This document shows, piece after piece, positions 45,506-56,580 of a DNA stretch of 64,000 nt (positions are counted from its first letter, which is position 1; each line of letters starts with the position of its first letter). A program made the position numbers and the translations under genes. The stretch covers positions 1,054,001 through 1,118,000 of the forward strand of contig RCSZ01000013.1 of the NCBI GenBank assembly GCA_014898425.1. Reading direction: 5' to 3'. The DNA is from Botryotinia globosa. Lineage: Eukaryota; Ascomycota; Leotiomycetes; Helotiales; Sclerotiniaceae. The notes beneath the pieces are model-generated. The model did not search any database and was not told the DNA's origin. It was given only the letters and a program-made list of their open reading frames with translations.

Positions 45506-48027
45506 AACCTAAGGGGACAAAGGGACCCGGATTATTGATGATATCAGATCAGGCACCAGTAAATCGAGAATAGATTCAAATTTCCTGGTCGGTGAGTTCA
45601 GTAAAATTGAAGGAGAATCCTCGTTCGCGATAGCTTCAAGCTCTCAGACACGATATGGATATGGAGCATAACCTCTGTTTTGAACATGGTTCAATTCAAC
45701 CTATGACTGCATCAACATGGAGCTGGTCAGGAACGACGCCGTATTCTTGGTATCTGATAGCTGAAACTATGTGAATCGACTATGTGCACAATCTTAAGAT
45801 ATCTCCAAACCCAGCAAGCGGCTCAATTGTTAGTACTGGCGGATAATTTGGACCCCAACACCTGCGACAATTTACAGCCTTGCTGGAACAAGTGGTTTAC
45901 AGGGAATCCGTATCAGGAATCAATTGCGCAAACATTTCCTGTCTTGATATAATTGAGATCTTTGATCGACAATCTTTGATACTATGGCCTGCCTATAGCC
46001 CAATTTGGCGAACGCATTGAGCTGGAAATTAGGAATATTGAAAGGAATATTGGCTGGGAAGGCATCTATATTTAGACGCGCAATTGAGAGCACTTATAAC
46101 TGTAACATATTAAGTGGTATGGTATTGATGACGTTTAAGTCTTCAATCCTCGATGCTTGACATTTGATGGGTGGATGAACAAAGGAGAGGCATCGTCTAC
46201 TAATGAAGATGTTAGTAGGAATCCCCAAAGGTGCCGAATATCTAACTAACACGTGATTAGGCGCTTTGGACGCGTTTGCGGTAGTCTAATCCCCGCACGC
46301 TTCAAAGCTGGTTGCTCTTTTCATCCTCATCACGATGTCACAAGCTCTTGGAAGATTAAAAGAGGGGCATCATCGTATACGCGTGTGGTCGTAAAGATAA
46401 CTGTTTTATGATTATTGGTATTATTCGTTGAGTAGTTTAAAGCAATAATTAATATATAGAAATCGTGTTATTTGTTTGCCTCAGGCCATAGCATACTACA
46501 TTATGTAAGGTAGTCAATTACCTACCTAAGATGCCGAGCCGACACCAACGATTTATCATCACGCACAGCCATAACCAGTGGGAGCCGAGGGTGCACAGAC
46601 TCACAGAACAGTCTGTAAGCAAAGTACAATTCCATATTGAAAAGACGATTTTAATATTTCAATTAATATTCAAATTTTCTATAAAAATAATTGAAATTGA
46701 GAAGCCGTAAAGTATAGGAATTTTTTATAAATATAAAAATAGAACTAAAAGATATCAAATTAAAGCTTTCTAGATAATTTCCTATTAAAATATATAAAGA
46801 TTCTAATATATCGAATTGACTTCGATTAAACTAAATAGTATTCTTTAATAATTAGGTATGTTCTGATGTAGTTAACCCTAATTATATATACTATTTGAAT
46901 TTCGAGTATATATTATATTATTTATACTATTAATTCTTTTTTCCTAAATATAACTTTATAAGATATAAGATACTTTTTAATAGAATTATAGATATTCGTC
47001 TACTTTAGCCTAAGCCTATAAATTATATTGAATAAAAGTATTTTAAGTATTTAAGCTATAGATTCTTAGTTACTATATTCTCAATGGCCCGGGGTCTACT
47101 CGGCTTAGTAAATATATCCTTATAATGAAGTTTTTTTTTAATAAAAAATATAATATTGAATGTTTTGCGTTCAAATTCAATACTCAAGAAACTTGAGATA
47201 CAAATTTAAATAATATTTAATGAAAATTTGAATTTTAATAGAATTATCAAAACTGCTTACTTGTTGTGAAATTGTGCTTCCTTCTTGATTATCCCGTGAG
47301 TCCGTACACCCATTGGTGAATATAATACGGTGTTGAGCTCAAACTTTGAACTGTCTTTCTCATAGATGCCCACTTTCCTAAACTTTAAAATCATAATGCT
47401 TCATTCATGTAATTGAAATACGGATCCAATGGACCCTTTGCTCGTTATTGGAGGTTTGATAGCTTGGAAACGGACAAGTTAGAAGTGCGAAAGTACCGAT
47501 TTGTCGAGGACAGGATAGTGTGGAGTGGAGTTGGATGTGTGGATTAGTATACCCAAGTGGCAGAACAACAATTATGTCGCTGGAAGAGTTTGTATGGAGT
47601 GATGTGCAAGGCCAATTATGGTGGAAGAAGGATTTGCGCTTGGCAGGTAGGTAAAGGGATGGAATTAGGGAGAGGAGGTGTTGGAGACGACGAGGCCATA
47701 TATGTGCGTTTGGGTCCTCGCAAAGAGTTGGAGCATTCGATCATATACTCTCTCTTTATATCCTCGGGGCTATAGTTATCGAGAAGTTTCTGATGGGCTT
47801 CTATCATCAATACTCTTGTATCTCGTTTCACTATTGTATAAGTCTCAGCTACCTAGGTATTTGAAGATCATCTAACCGTTGTCCAGGATCCAAGGATGAA
47901 TACATTTTAGAGATAACCATATTAATCGTTGGATATAATTACCGTTAGACAAAGCTCAGCTCAAACTTGGCCCAAACAATATTCTTCATCAAGACTTCGC
48001 CAGCACTCGTCGATAAAAGAAGACACG
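45506..48027. other. Intergenic region with an AT-rich block
   Basis: About 2.5 kb without a supportable gene. From about 46640 to 47260 the base composition turns strongly A+T-rich with many TATA/ATTA runs, like other RIP-degraded blocks here. The block is flanked by imperfect inverted matches around ATTCAAATTTTC (46668 and, on the other strand, 47240). The 500 bp before 48028 should be the former promoter of the P450. Confidence 0.5.
46640..47260. repeat. AT-rich island, probably a RIP-degraded element
   Basis: Very low G+C over about 600 bp compared with flanks near 40%. Loosely inverted ends (ATTCAAATTTTC). No coding remnant recognised. Confidence 0.5.
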
Positions 48028-50486
48028 ATGCCTTCAACAATCATCCTAGGAGCTTCGGCAGTTCTTCTCCTCGCATATATTATTCGAGCTATACTTTTTC
48101 AACCCAAAAAATTAGACTTTCCAATCGTCGGGAATCCCGATGATGTCGATTTCAGAACTGCATTGCTTGAAGGAACTGCCAAAACAAGAGTTTTTTTCAT
48201 CAACCAAATCCTCTCTCATTCAACTTACCATTCAAACTTACACCAAACAGTATCCTACAACCCCCTATATCCTCCCCAGCAACTCTCCAACAGTTGTCAT
48301 CCACTTGAGTATGCATGAGGAACTACGCAATCTGCCCGGAAACAAAGCTTCTTTCCAGAAAGAAATATACCGCTTATTCTTTGGCGGGTAAAGCGGTATT
48401 AGCAAAGACAGTGAACCAATCATCAAAGCTGTCAAGATAGATTTGAAACGTCATGTAGCATCTACTCTTGAATTTCTTCAAGAAGAATCACGCTTTGCAT
48501 TAGATCAAGAACTAGGCACGTGTGAAAATTGGACTCAAATCACTGTGCATAGAAAAATTCTCAAGATAATTGCACGTCTCAGCGGAAGAGTCTTTGTGGG
48601 AATACCCCTGAGTCAAACTGAAAAATCGGCCAATATCAGTACTAAGTTTACGGAGGATGTGGTACTAGCAAGACAGAGCGTGGCTAAGTATCCAGCGTGG
48701 CTTAGATCTTTTGTTATCCCCTTCTTATCAGAAATCAAGAAGGTAAAGCAACATAAAGTCGTGGGGGCAGAGTTATGGAGACCGATTATCGAGGGACGCA
48801 TTCAAAGATCCAGGGAGGGAGAAGAAGGGAACAAAGATAATAAAACCAACGAAAATCAGGGCACAGCTGTTAGTTGGATTATGAAATGGTCGAATGAAAA
48901 GAAGAAGGACGATGTGTTTGCTTTGGCAGAATATCAACTCGGCTTGTCTTTTGCTGCTATTCATACAACGGGCACAGCACTCACACACATATTATTCGAT
49001 TTAGCAGCCCATCCACAATTCATCGCGCCTCTTCGCAAGGAAAGCGATCAAGTTCTTGCGGAAGATGGATGGGAAGATGATGGCAGCGGGATTCAAATTT
49101 TGACGAATCAATCATTGCCTAAATTGAAAAAACGGGATAGTCTCCTTAAGGAAAGCCAGAGATTCAGTCCTATTGAGTTGGGTGAGCTTTGTCCCTCTAC
49201 CCTCCACACTGTCTTCCCAATGTATATCAAGACCTGGTGGACTTTTTATATAGCTATTTACTACCCTTCTAATATACTAACGTAACCCAGTCTTCAACAT
49301 TCGTTCAACAACCTCGCCTATTCGCCTCTCCACTGGTGAGACCATCCCCACTGGAACACGTATAACATTCGATGTCCACACAATCAACACGTCCGGCCCG
49401 AATGTTTCTTCCATTCCTCATAATCCTTCCAGTATTCCGGCACTTGATCCTCCCGAAATCTTTTCTATTCATTCCTTCATCTCTCCTATTTTCGCCGCAT
49501 ACCGCTTTCAAATCTCATCCTTTCCTTTCTTCCTCCTTTCTTCTTCCTTCCTTAATTCTTCCCCGTTTCTTCAGACACAAAAATAACACGCACTAATCCT
49601 CCACCCACAGAACCACGCATGCCCCGATCTTTTCTTCGCAGCCGCAGAGATTAAAGTCTTAGGGCTTGTTTGGATGTACAAATCCGCGCTGAATCCGTTG
49701 AATATTCCGCTCTTTTTAAAAACAGATTTTGAATTCATATTTGAATATCAAATCGCGGATTCTATCGAATAATCTATATTTCAATGAATTTAGTGTATTT
49801 TGAGGTAGGGAGGGAATAAATCATTTTAAAATAATATTAAATAATCTGTGTTTTTCAACAAATTTGTATAAAAAAATGAAAACGCGAATTGAAAACGAGA
49901 ATTAGAAAAAGTAGGTTTTATTAAATCCATTGAAATAATCCGCTTTTTTTATAGACATTTATAGACTTTAAAGCCTAAAGTTTTAGTGGATAAAGTTTGA
50001 AGCTATAATGGATAAAGCCTGAAGTTATAAATCTATTTTGAATTAAAGTTTAAATTTAAATAAAGCTATTTCCACATTCGTTTATTCAATCATTTAAATA
50101 GCAATAGCAAACTGAAAATTCGAATTACTCTATCTAATTTATATATATGCTATATATGTGCTTCACTTTCTTTCATTTTTATAGATTTTATAATAGATTT
50201 GATATACAAATTATAAAACTATAGATCAATAATCCATTCTTTTTGAAGCGGATTGCTATTACCACGGAATCCATGGTAGCACAAAGAGCGGATTATTTCA
50301 ACAGATTCAGCGCGGATTTTGCAATCAAATGAGCTCTTACTGGTGGAAATATTGAAAAAGTAGGATTTCAGATTAGTGGGCGATAAAGAGGGCAAGGGAG
50401 GAAAGACACCGGAGAACTGGGTCCATGATTTTTCGGTTAGTCCGAACATGGCTTTTGAGCTTGAGTTCAAGAGGAGGTCTGTCTGA
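48028..50486 (+). pseudogene. Cytochrome P450 pseudogene, split by a MITE
   Basis: Exon 1 (48028-48189) encodes a membrane anchor and FPIVGNPDDVDFRTALLEGT. A 61-nt intron (weak GTTTTT donor) leads to YPTTPYILPSNSPTVVI. A TAA at 48389-48391 then breaks FFGG*SGISKD. The frame continues through the I-helix AAIHTTGTAL and the ExxR motif ESQR. After an intron (49182-49290) come SPIRLSTGETIPTGTRITF and FAAYRF. The segment leading to the heme loop is degraded. HACPDLFFAAAEIKV (heme Cys at 49620-49622, Asp in place of the usual Gly) reappears at 49611. The MITE sits inside the next codon region. Beyond it, LVEILKK, a TAG at 50361-50363, then DFRLVGDKEGKGG and FELEFKRRSV complete the C-terminus. It resembles secondary-metabolism-type fungal P450s. 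Not functional. Confidence 0.88.
49662..50336. mobile_element. MITE with about 54-bp inverted ends, PIF/Harbinger-like, 3-bp TTA duplication
   Basis: The left end reads GGGCTTGTTTGGATG and the right end, on the other strand, GAGCTCATTTGATTG. Both continue into a shared ATCCGCGCTGAATC, GTTGAA and TCCGCTCTTT. A TTA lies directly outside each end (49659-49661 and 50337-50339). The TTA target and GGGCTTGTTTGG-type end are typical of the PIF/Harbinger superfamily. The interior is AT-rich and has no transposase ORF, so it is non-autonomous. It lies inside the P450 exon: EIKV is on the left, and L plus VEILKK on the right. Confidence 0.88.
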
Positions 50487-51277
50487 GTCAATTTGAGGGT
50501 GAAGGTGAGGGATGGCGAAGATGAAGATGGCTTTAGGTGGAGAGAATGGGAGAGGAGAGGTAAAAATATATGAAGAAGAGAGTAGTGGGAGGATTACGGC
50601 AGATTGTAAAGGGGGAAAGGAAGGAAGAATTATGGAGCCAAGGGGAGTGGGGGGAGTGGAACCAGGTAGAGAGTTATGTGAAAGTTCATTTAGGCGTTCA
50701 GAAATTAGATTGGCATGACATGATCGGGAAATGGGAACTTAGAAGGAAGGGAAAGGCAACATCATATCTCTAATCAACCGCTTTTTTCCCCTACAAAATC
50801 CTATGATGACTTGCGCAGGTGGATGAGGCTATGATCTTCGATGTATGTACTGCATTGCAAAATAGGGTATTTTGCAGTCGCTTTTGATATTTAGGACCTT
50901 CATTAAAAGATGACGTATCGAATCCGAGTAGTTGGAAACCACTCGTGTATTGAGCTGTTGAAGTAGGTATTTATCAATAACACTACCTACGTCTGTATGT
51001 AGACATGTGCTCCATCATCTCCGACCTTTTGGTATTGAATGAGAAATCAATCGAAGAAATCCACCCCATCAATTGACCCCGCGTAAATGAATTATATTTC
51101 AAGATTGTCTCGAGAGTGCTTTATTACGCCGCAGTCTTGTCCCTTCAATTCCCTCAACCCCAATACCAAACGAAACCTTGAGTTGTGAGCCATGTAGCTA
51201 TATCAGACATTACGTCAGTACTCTGTCCCCCATTCCACTAGAATAGAATTTACCCACCCCTCCACTTAACCTAGCGC
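50487..51277. other. Intergenic region
   Basis: About 0.8 kb between the P450 remnant and the stop of the SUMO-like gene (minus). Purine-rich just after 50490. No gene recognised. Confidence 0.5.
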
Positions 51278-51625
51278 TTATGAATGACCACCTCCTTGCT
51301 GCTCCATAAAAACATCAAGCCGGGCTTCAACGTCCATTTCCAGACTATCCGCTGTGTGTTCTTTCTTGATTCTGATACCGTCGTAGAGAAATCTCACACT
51401 CTGCAAATCCCCAATCTCCTTGTGCTGACAATAAGCCTCCATGATCTTCAACATAGGCTTGGCGCGCTTAATTTTGAATGTGATCTCATCACCCTGTTGA
51501 TCTACGACCGTAACAGAGACCGTCTTTGGTTTGCCGGTACTCGCACCATTACCAGTGCCAGGCTCAGGCTTGTTCTCGCGAGAGGCGGAGTTTGGGGTGT
51601 GCGGGTCGGGAGTTGGTGAGTGCAT
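51278..51625 (-). CDS. SMT3: SUMO-like ubiquitin-fold modifier
   Basis: Single-exon frame of 115 residues. A polar, Pro-rich N-terminal tail of about 30 residues precedes a SUMO fold: VSVTVVDQQGDEITFKIKR, KIMEAYCQH, SVRFLYDGIRIKKEHTADSL and ARLDVFMEQQGGG. The FKIKR, MEAYC and RFLYDG motifs identify the family. SUMO is matured by cleavage after a C-terminal Gly-Gly and is then conjugated to lysines of target proteins; here GGG is followed by only HS. Compared with usual fungal SUMO the N-terminus is longer, the acidic MEDGD-type segment reads MDVEA, and there is no intron. It could be the main SUMO gene or a diverged paralogue, so the symbol is tentative. Confidence 0.85.
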   Translation of the reverse strand: MHSPTPDPHTPNSASRENKPEPGTGNGASTGKPKTVSVTVVDQQGDEITFKIKRAKPMLKIMEAYCQHKEIGDLQSVRFLYDGIRIKKEHTADSLEMDVEARLDVFMEQQGGGHS

Positions 51626-53899
51626 TTTATCTGATTGTTTGCGTTTGTGTTTGATGATTTTTGGACTGCGATCGAGAGAACTGGGAAATTTGGAGGGTTA
51701 GAAATAGTTTTTTATCGAAGAGGGCTATCAACATACGGCCATACTTACATGAACTGGACTGTTACTTTCAAGATACGTCGAAGGCTGGTCGGTGGTGATT
51801 TATCGACCGTGGCAGTATTGAAAGACGGTAGTCGGTTTGGTATTGCTGATATTAGGCAGCGAGGTACGATAGTTGGTAAAAGATCCTCGGTAGTACTTCA
51901 AGTGAACAAGTACTCATTCGCGCCGTAGGAAGTAGAGACAAACGTTTTGTATCGTATTATATCGACAAACTTACAAGGAGTCGAAATTCGCCAAACGCGT
52001 CAACCCGTGATATTCTTGCTCCTTCTGGTTGCGCGCATGATGCTGGACCAATCATCGATCATGATATGTGATCGAATTGATTGTAGAATTCACATGTAAA
52101 TGCGACGTATTTCGAGTGAATATTTGAATTTCAGAAATATATATTTGCGGATCTCGGGAGTGATGCTTGAAATTGACATGACGGAGGTCAGAGCTTATTT
52201 AGTGCGTACAAGCTCACCGGGGAACGCGTTCCGGCCGGGAAGCCCTTTAGAGAATGTTTAGTCAGGAACGGTAATAGTGCGATTCTCAACGTCACCGATT
52301 GATCCACAAGGGATATGGTAGGACGAAATTCTACTGAATTTACCAATTTACGTTTAATTCGATTTAACAAATCATTCCGGTAATAGCTTCTATCATTATA
52401 TCTAGTCCATAATGCCGGGTGTTCTCACACGTCTCTTTTTCTTTTCAAACAGTCAAACGCCCGTGTTGAAATTTATCACCATAATTCCAAGCCTTCTTGA
52501 TGTCATCCTGAAATTTCTTGGCCAGCACAATCTCCTGATATCCAAGTTCTATAAGCATGAATCCCTCTTCCAACTCTCTACCCACGATGCTTCAGGTTCT
52601 GTCGGGCTCGGAATCGCTATGACGGACAACGATGAGGGGAAAGGGGGGCAGTCGAGGGTGTTTAGAGTAGAGGGCGGTATCTAGTATTCAAAGGGATAAC
52701 ATAGTTGTATTCTTTGGAGGCACAACATCGTTCTTTTCACTTCCACCTCGACTCTTGGATGTTGAGCAAAGAGCCGTAAGCATTAGTAGCTGATACTTGC
52801 AGTCCCGGTTCGTTCGGCAGTCGCTCTCACATGTAATTGATGCTATAACCATCATGATAGCATATATCTTTTTCCTGGAAAGCTCTTATCAACAAGGGCC
52901 TACAATCATAACCCATTCGAGGTGGACCGGATTTCGAGAACAATCTATCAGATTGTACCGATGTCTTACATGAAACCAATACGGATCAATATCAACATAG
53001 CTTAGTCTAGAAGCGTCTCATGCTATCCCAGAGAAAAGGTCATTGTGCATGATATCGATGAGAATTGCATTGAGATCTAGTTCTGTAAAGCTTCCGGAAA
53101 GATCTAAGGAAAAAGGTTGCTTTGATTCGATACTTTGCCCAACATACGCTACTTTAAAATTTCATAACACTCATGATTATAAACCTACAATTAAACAAAC
53201 AAAGGGCTATCGATTTCAGATACTCTCCATTGTCATGATTGGTTCAACTGACTCGAGACAATCAAACAACTCCTTTTGTTCCAGTGTTCATGTCACTGCT
53301 CAGATTGAGGTTTACTATCAAAATAGCATCGGAACTCTTGTTACCACACATGGTACAGGGCTATTCGACAGACAGCTATGTCTTCTGTTGAGAGATGTTT
53401 TTTTTGTATGAAGAACTCGATTTTCAGATTCCTCTTCATAGACTCAACGGATGACATGAATCGCAAATACTGGAAAGTGCGTAGCAGAGTAGACGTTGGC
53501 CTTGGGCGGCGATGAACTAGATCGCCACGACATTGACAGATTTAGATGATTCCACTAGGCTTTTGAATTTCTTTATCATGAGGAAGTAACGCATTGCAAG
53601 TAAAAGTGAGCTTTGGGGAGACAGCTTAAGGGACAACTGGCGGTGAGTGCGTGGGTAGAGCCGATATAATTTTATCAAATAGGGATTAGCGCCGTTTCTT
53701 TACGCGATGTGAATAACTTCAAGTTCTCTTGCGACAAATTTCCTCTTTTCTTTTTTTCTTTTTCCTTCAGCCGAGATAAAACAAAAATTTCCCCCAACAC
53801 CTTTCCATACGACACAGCAATCTCGATATTTATTCTCTTTAATCGTTGTCTCCTCTCTTCTCTCTCCTTCTCACTCCTCCCCGCATTACACGTTGATTG
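51626..53899. other. Intergenic region, no gene recognised
   Basis: About 2.3 kb between the SUMO-like gene (minus) and the next locus (plus). The ORFs at 51635-51928, 52412-52684 and 53043-53411 show no domains or splice continuity. The segment just before 53900 is C/T-rich, as is common before fungal start codons. Confidence 0.45.
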
Positions 53900-56097
53900 A
53901 TGAGATCGCTGAACAGTGACGATTCCTTACGGTTCCCACGAACGGCTCCAGCTGATGCTCATCGTTGCTCGGAAGTGCAACCTCTCCATACTTCTCGCCC
54001 ACTTGAATCGCTCGTTGATGGATACGCAAATGCTCCTTGGCCTTATGAGCGATATCAAGGTTAGTTTTCCGCTGCCACAAATTTAATTTCACACGATAAC
54101 AGCGTGAAAATTCAGGTATCTGAGACCAATTAATTTTGTATTCTTGGACTTTGATTTCAAACAGGAAGGAACCGTTTTCACACTTTCATCACATGTCATG
54201 AGAAATAAACAATTGAGTTCCCACACACAAAACACAATTTCATCAGAACTATTAACACCTCGCATTCTCATCGAATTCACCTCCTCAAGTTCTGTTGAAA
54301 GTCAGACAAGAAAGAAACCTCGAACGAAAGAGGTACAAATAACAATGTAAGCAATCAATCACCTTTATCTGCCCACAATTGAATTCTTCCCCTTTCCAGT
54401 AATGATTGGATTATTTCCCCCTCAAATCAGTTTCAATCGTTTCATTGCTTTTTGATCAATCGAGTGAAATTCTTCCTATCGAAAGACGGCAGTATGGTTG
54501 CCGCCCAACAGATCTCAAACTTGAGCGAGTTTTTCTGCATTTGATCGTCCGGTTTTTCTCGTCATCGATTTTAGCATGAATTCGATATTTACTAACAATT
54601 ACGACGTTATAGGGAATACAGTGGTCCATTAGCGCCGTGGAAGATCGAAGAGCGAGCAAAGCAAAAAGAAGAGCTCGACTCTCAAAAAAAAAGAGACCCA
54701 ATAACTGTCACTGTCTTTTCATCTAGATACATCCTGGGTTATAATTTTGAAAACCGTCAGTTCACTTTTGAATCTAAATGCCCTTTTACAAGACTAACTT
54801 TTCTCAGCGGATGAAATTCCAAAAAACAGGTCGACTTGACGCGGTTCGTGATTGCCCTCCTGAATTGACCTACAAAGAACGGAAACATTGGCGTCATCAG
54901 AGGAATTTCTATGTTAAGTTGGCGGGGATGCAAGATGAATGGGCCGGAATCTCGGACGATGAAAGAGGAGCCGGCGAAGTTTCTGAAGATGAGTCGCAAG
55001 AGCAAGAGTTCATGGATCTTTCAGATGATTTTGACGATGAACCTATCGAAATCCCTTGAATTAAGAGACATCGAACGGCAAAAGATACTTCTAGTGGAGT
55101 TGAAGATGTTGATAGAGCTGCTGAACATCACAGACTCACGAATGATCTTGGAAATCCATCACCACCTGTGATTGAGCCTGTTGTCCCGCTTCTCAACAGA
55201 GGTTTATCTCACAGTCGAAAGGTCCGCAAGAAATCTTCACCTCCAACTGCCATTGGTAGAGCGTCAAGATGTGCACCTCTAAAGATACGAGCCCGATCTC
55301 TCAGAGCTTCATGGGTTACGCCGAAGCATACTCGTCTGATACTACGCGTCCAGAGACAACAGGAACGATCGAACTCAATCTATTACCACGTGGCGCGTTC
55401 AAATTTATCACAAAGCAATACCAGGCATTCCAGTGCCGAGAAATATTCTTCAAAGGATGCCTCTACTCAAACCAACTTTTCCTACTCGTCGGCAGTCTCG
55501 GTTCTTTCAGAAGAATCGGATTAAACACCTTCAGCAGGTGGTACGGCAGGCTTGCTCTCAATGTCTCACAATGGTATGGAACATTCAAATAGTCGCCTGG
55601 TTTCAAGCAATCTTTTAAAGCAAGAAAGGTGTGTTTATACTTCACCAAACTTTGCACAGGTCAGATCAATGGTTGCCAAAGCATTCCCATCATCTGCCAT
55701 TGCTTCTTGTGCAATGCATGCTACTTCACCTTCAAGGATTGGTCCAGCAGAGCCTACAGATTTCTTTTCAGCACTGGGCAAACACTCTCCTGCTGCTGTG
55801 TTTGCTGTAGCTGCTTCTCCAACAGGAGTTTCACCTATCGTAGATTCAAGTATTTATGTGGAAGCATCATCAACTAACATCGGTGGTGTCGCACTCGATG
55901 GTCATTTGAGATCTGAATTCCCAGCACAAGTTCAACTGTTCTATTCAATACCTGCCACAGCTCTTCAAACTCCCGTTGGTCAGCCTGCTGTCGCTTCAAA
56001 TCCTTCTATGCAAGTGTCACCTTGCTCTTCAACAGATCGCACTATCAATGAAATCATCGGTGCTGACAATTCTCTAACGCTCAACATTCCTTGGTAA
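53900..56097 (+). pseudogene. Unknown gene with premature stops and frame breaks
   Basis: A coding-like exon 53900-54059 (MRSLNSDDSLRFPRTAP, ending YANAPWPYERYQ; donor GTTAGT) is followed by segments 54165-54344 (EGTVFTLSSHVMRNK to KEVQIT) and 54624-54757 (EYSGPLAPWKIEERAKQKEE to ILGYNFEN). The second joins the third in phase (AT|G GAA), but the first-to-second join and the third-to-fourth join are each off by one. The last long segment, about 54812-56097, is one frame throughout (RDCPPELTYKERKHWRHQRN, then Ser/Pro-rich sequence). It is cut by TGA at 55057-55059 and TAA at 55522-55524, each one C-to-T change from CGA and CAA. I do not recognise the family. The RKHWRHQRNFYVKLAG block, the DEWAGISDDE acidic stretch and the low-complexity tail suggest a nuclear or disordered protein. 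Confidence 0.6.
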
Positions 56098-56109
56098 GAG
56101 TTGAGGCCA

Positions 56110-56580
56110 TCGCTCATTGCACCCCTGTGACAAATATAATAAAACCCCTATAAAGATGATATTTTTCTATACAAACTATTATATTAAGTATTTTATTCAA
56201 ATCTTTCTATTCTCTTTTTTAAAAAATTAAAAATTATAAAAAATCCTAATTGAAATATGTGAAAAAATTATTCGAAATCTTTTTTATTTTTTTCATCAAA
56301 TAATTATATAATATTGAAATAGAATTTTTTCAAAAATTCTAATGTATAATATTTTTCTTATATAAAATAAACGAATTTTTATAAAAAAATTAGAATTTTC
56401 AATTTCAATATCTTTAAATGCTATAGAAAAAATTAGAAAAAAATATTTCATTTATTTTCACTTTTTAATAAAATTTAATTAATTAAATAATATTCTTTAA
56501 AAGAATTTATAATTTTATCTTTTATTATAATAAATAAATTAGAAAAAGAAAATTTGAATAATTCTATATTTTAGTTGGAA
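56110..56580. repeat. AT-rich island
   Basis: About 470 bp of extremely A+T-rich sequence directly after the pseudogene, without ORFs or clear ends. Composition fits a RIP-degraded repeat. Confidence 0.6.

Noticed and set aside
50219..50491. 90-residue ORF on the minus strand
   Set aside because: It is antisense to the P450 C-terminus and runs into the right end of the MITE.
52412..52684. 90-residue ORF on the plus strand
   Set aside because: No domain, no codon or splice support; composition not distinctive.
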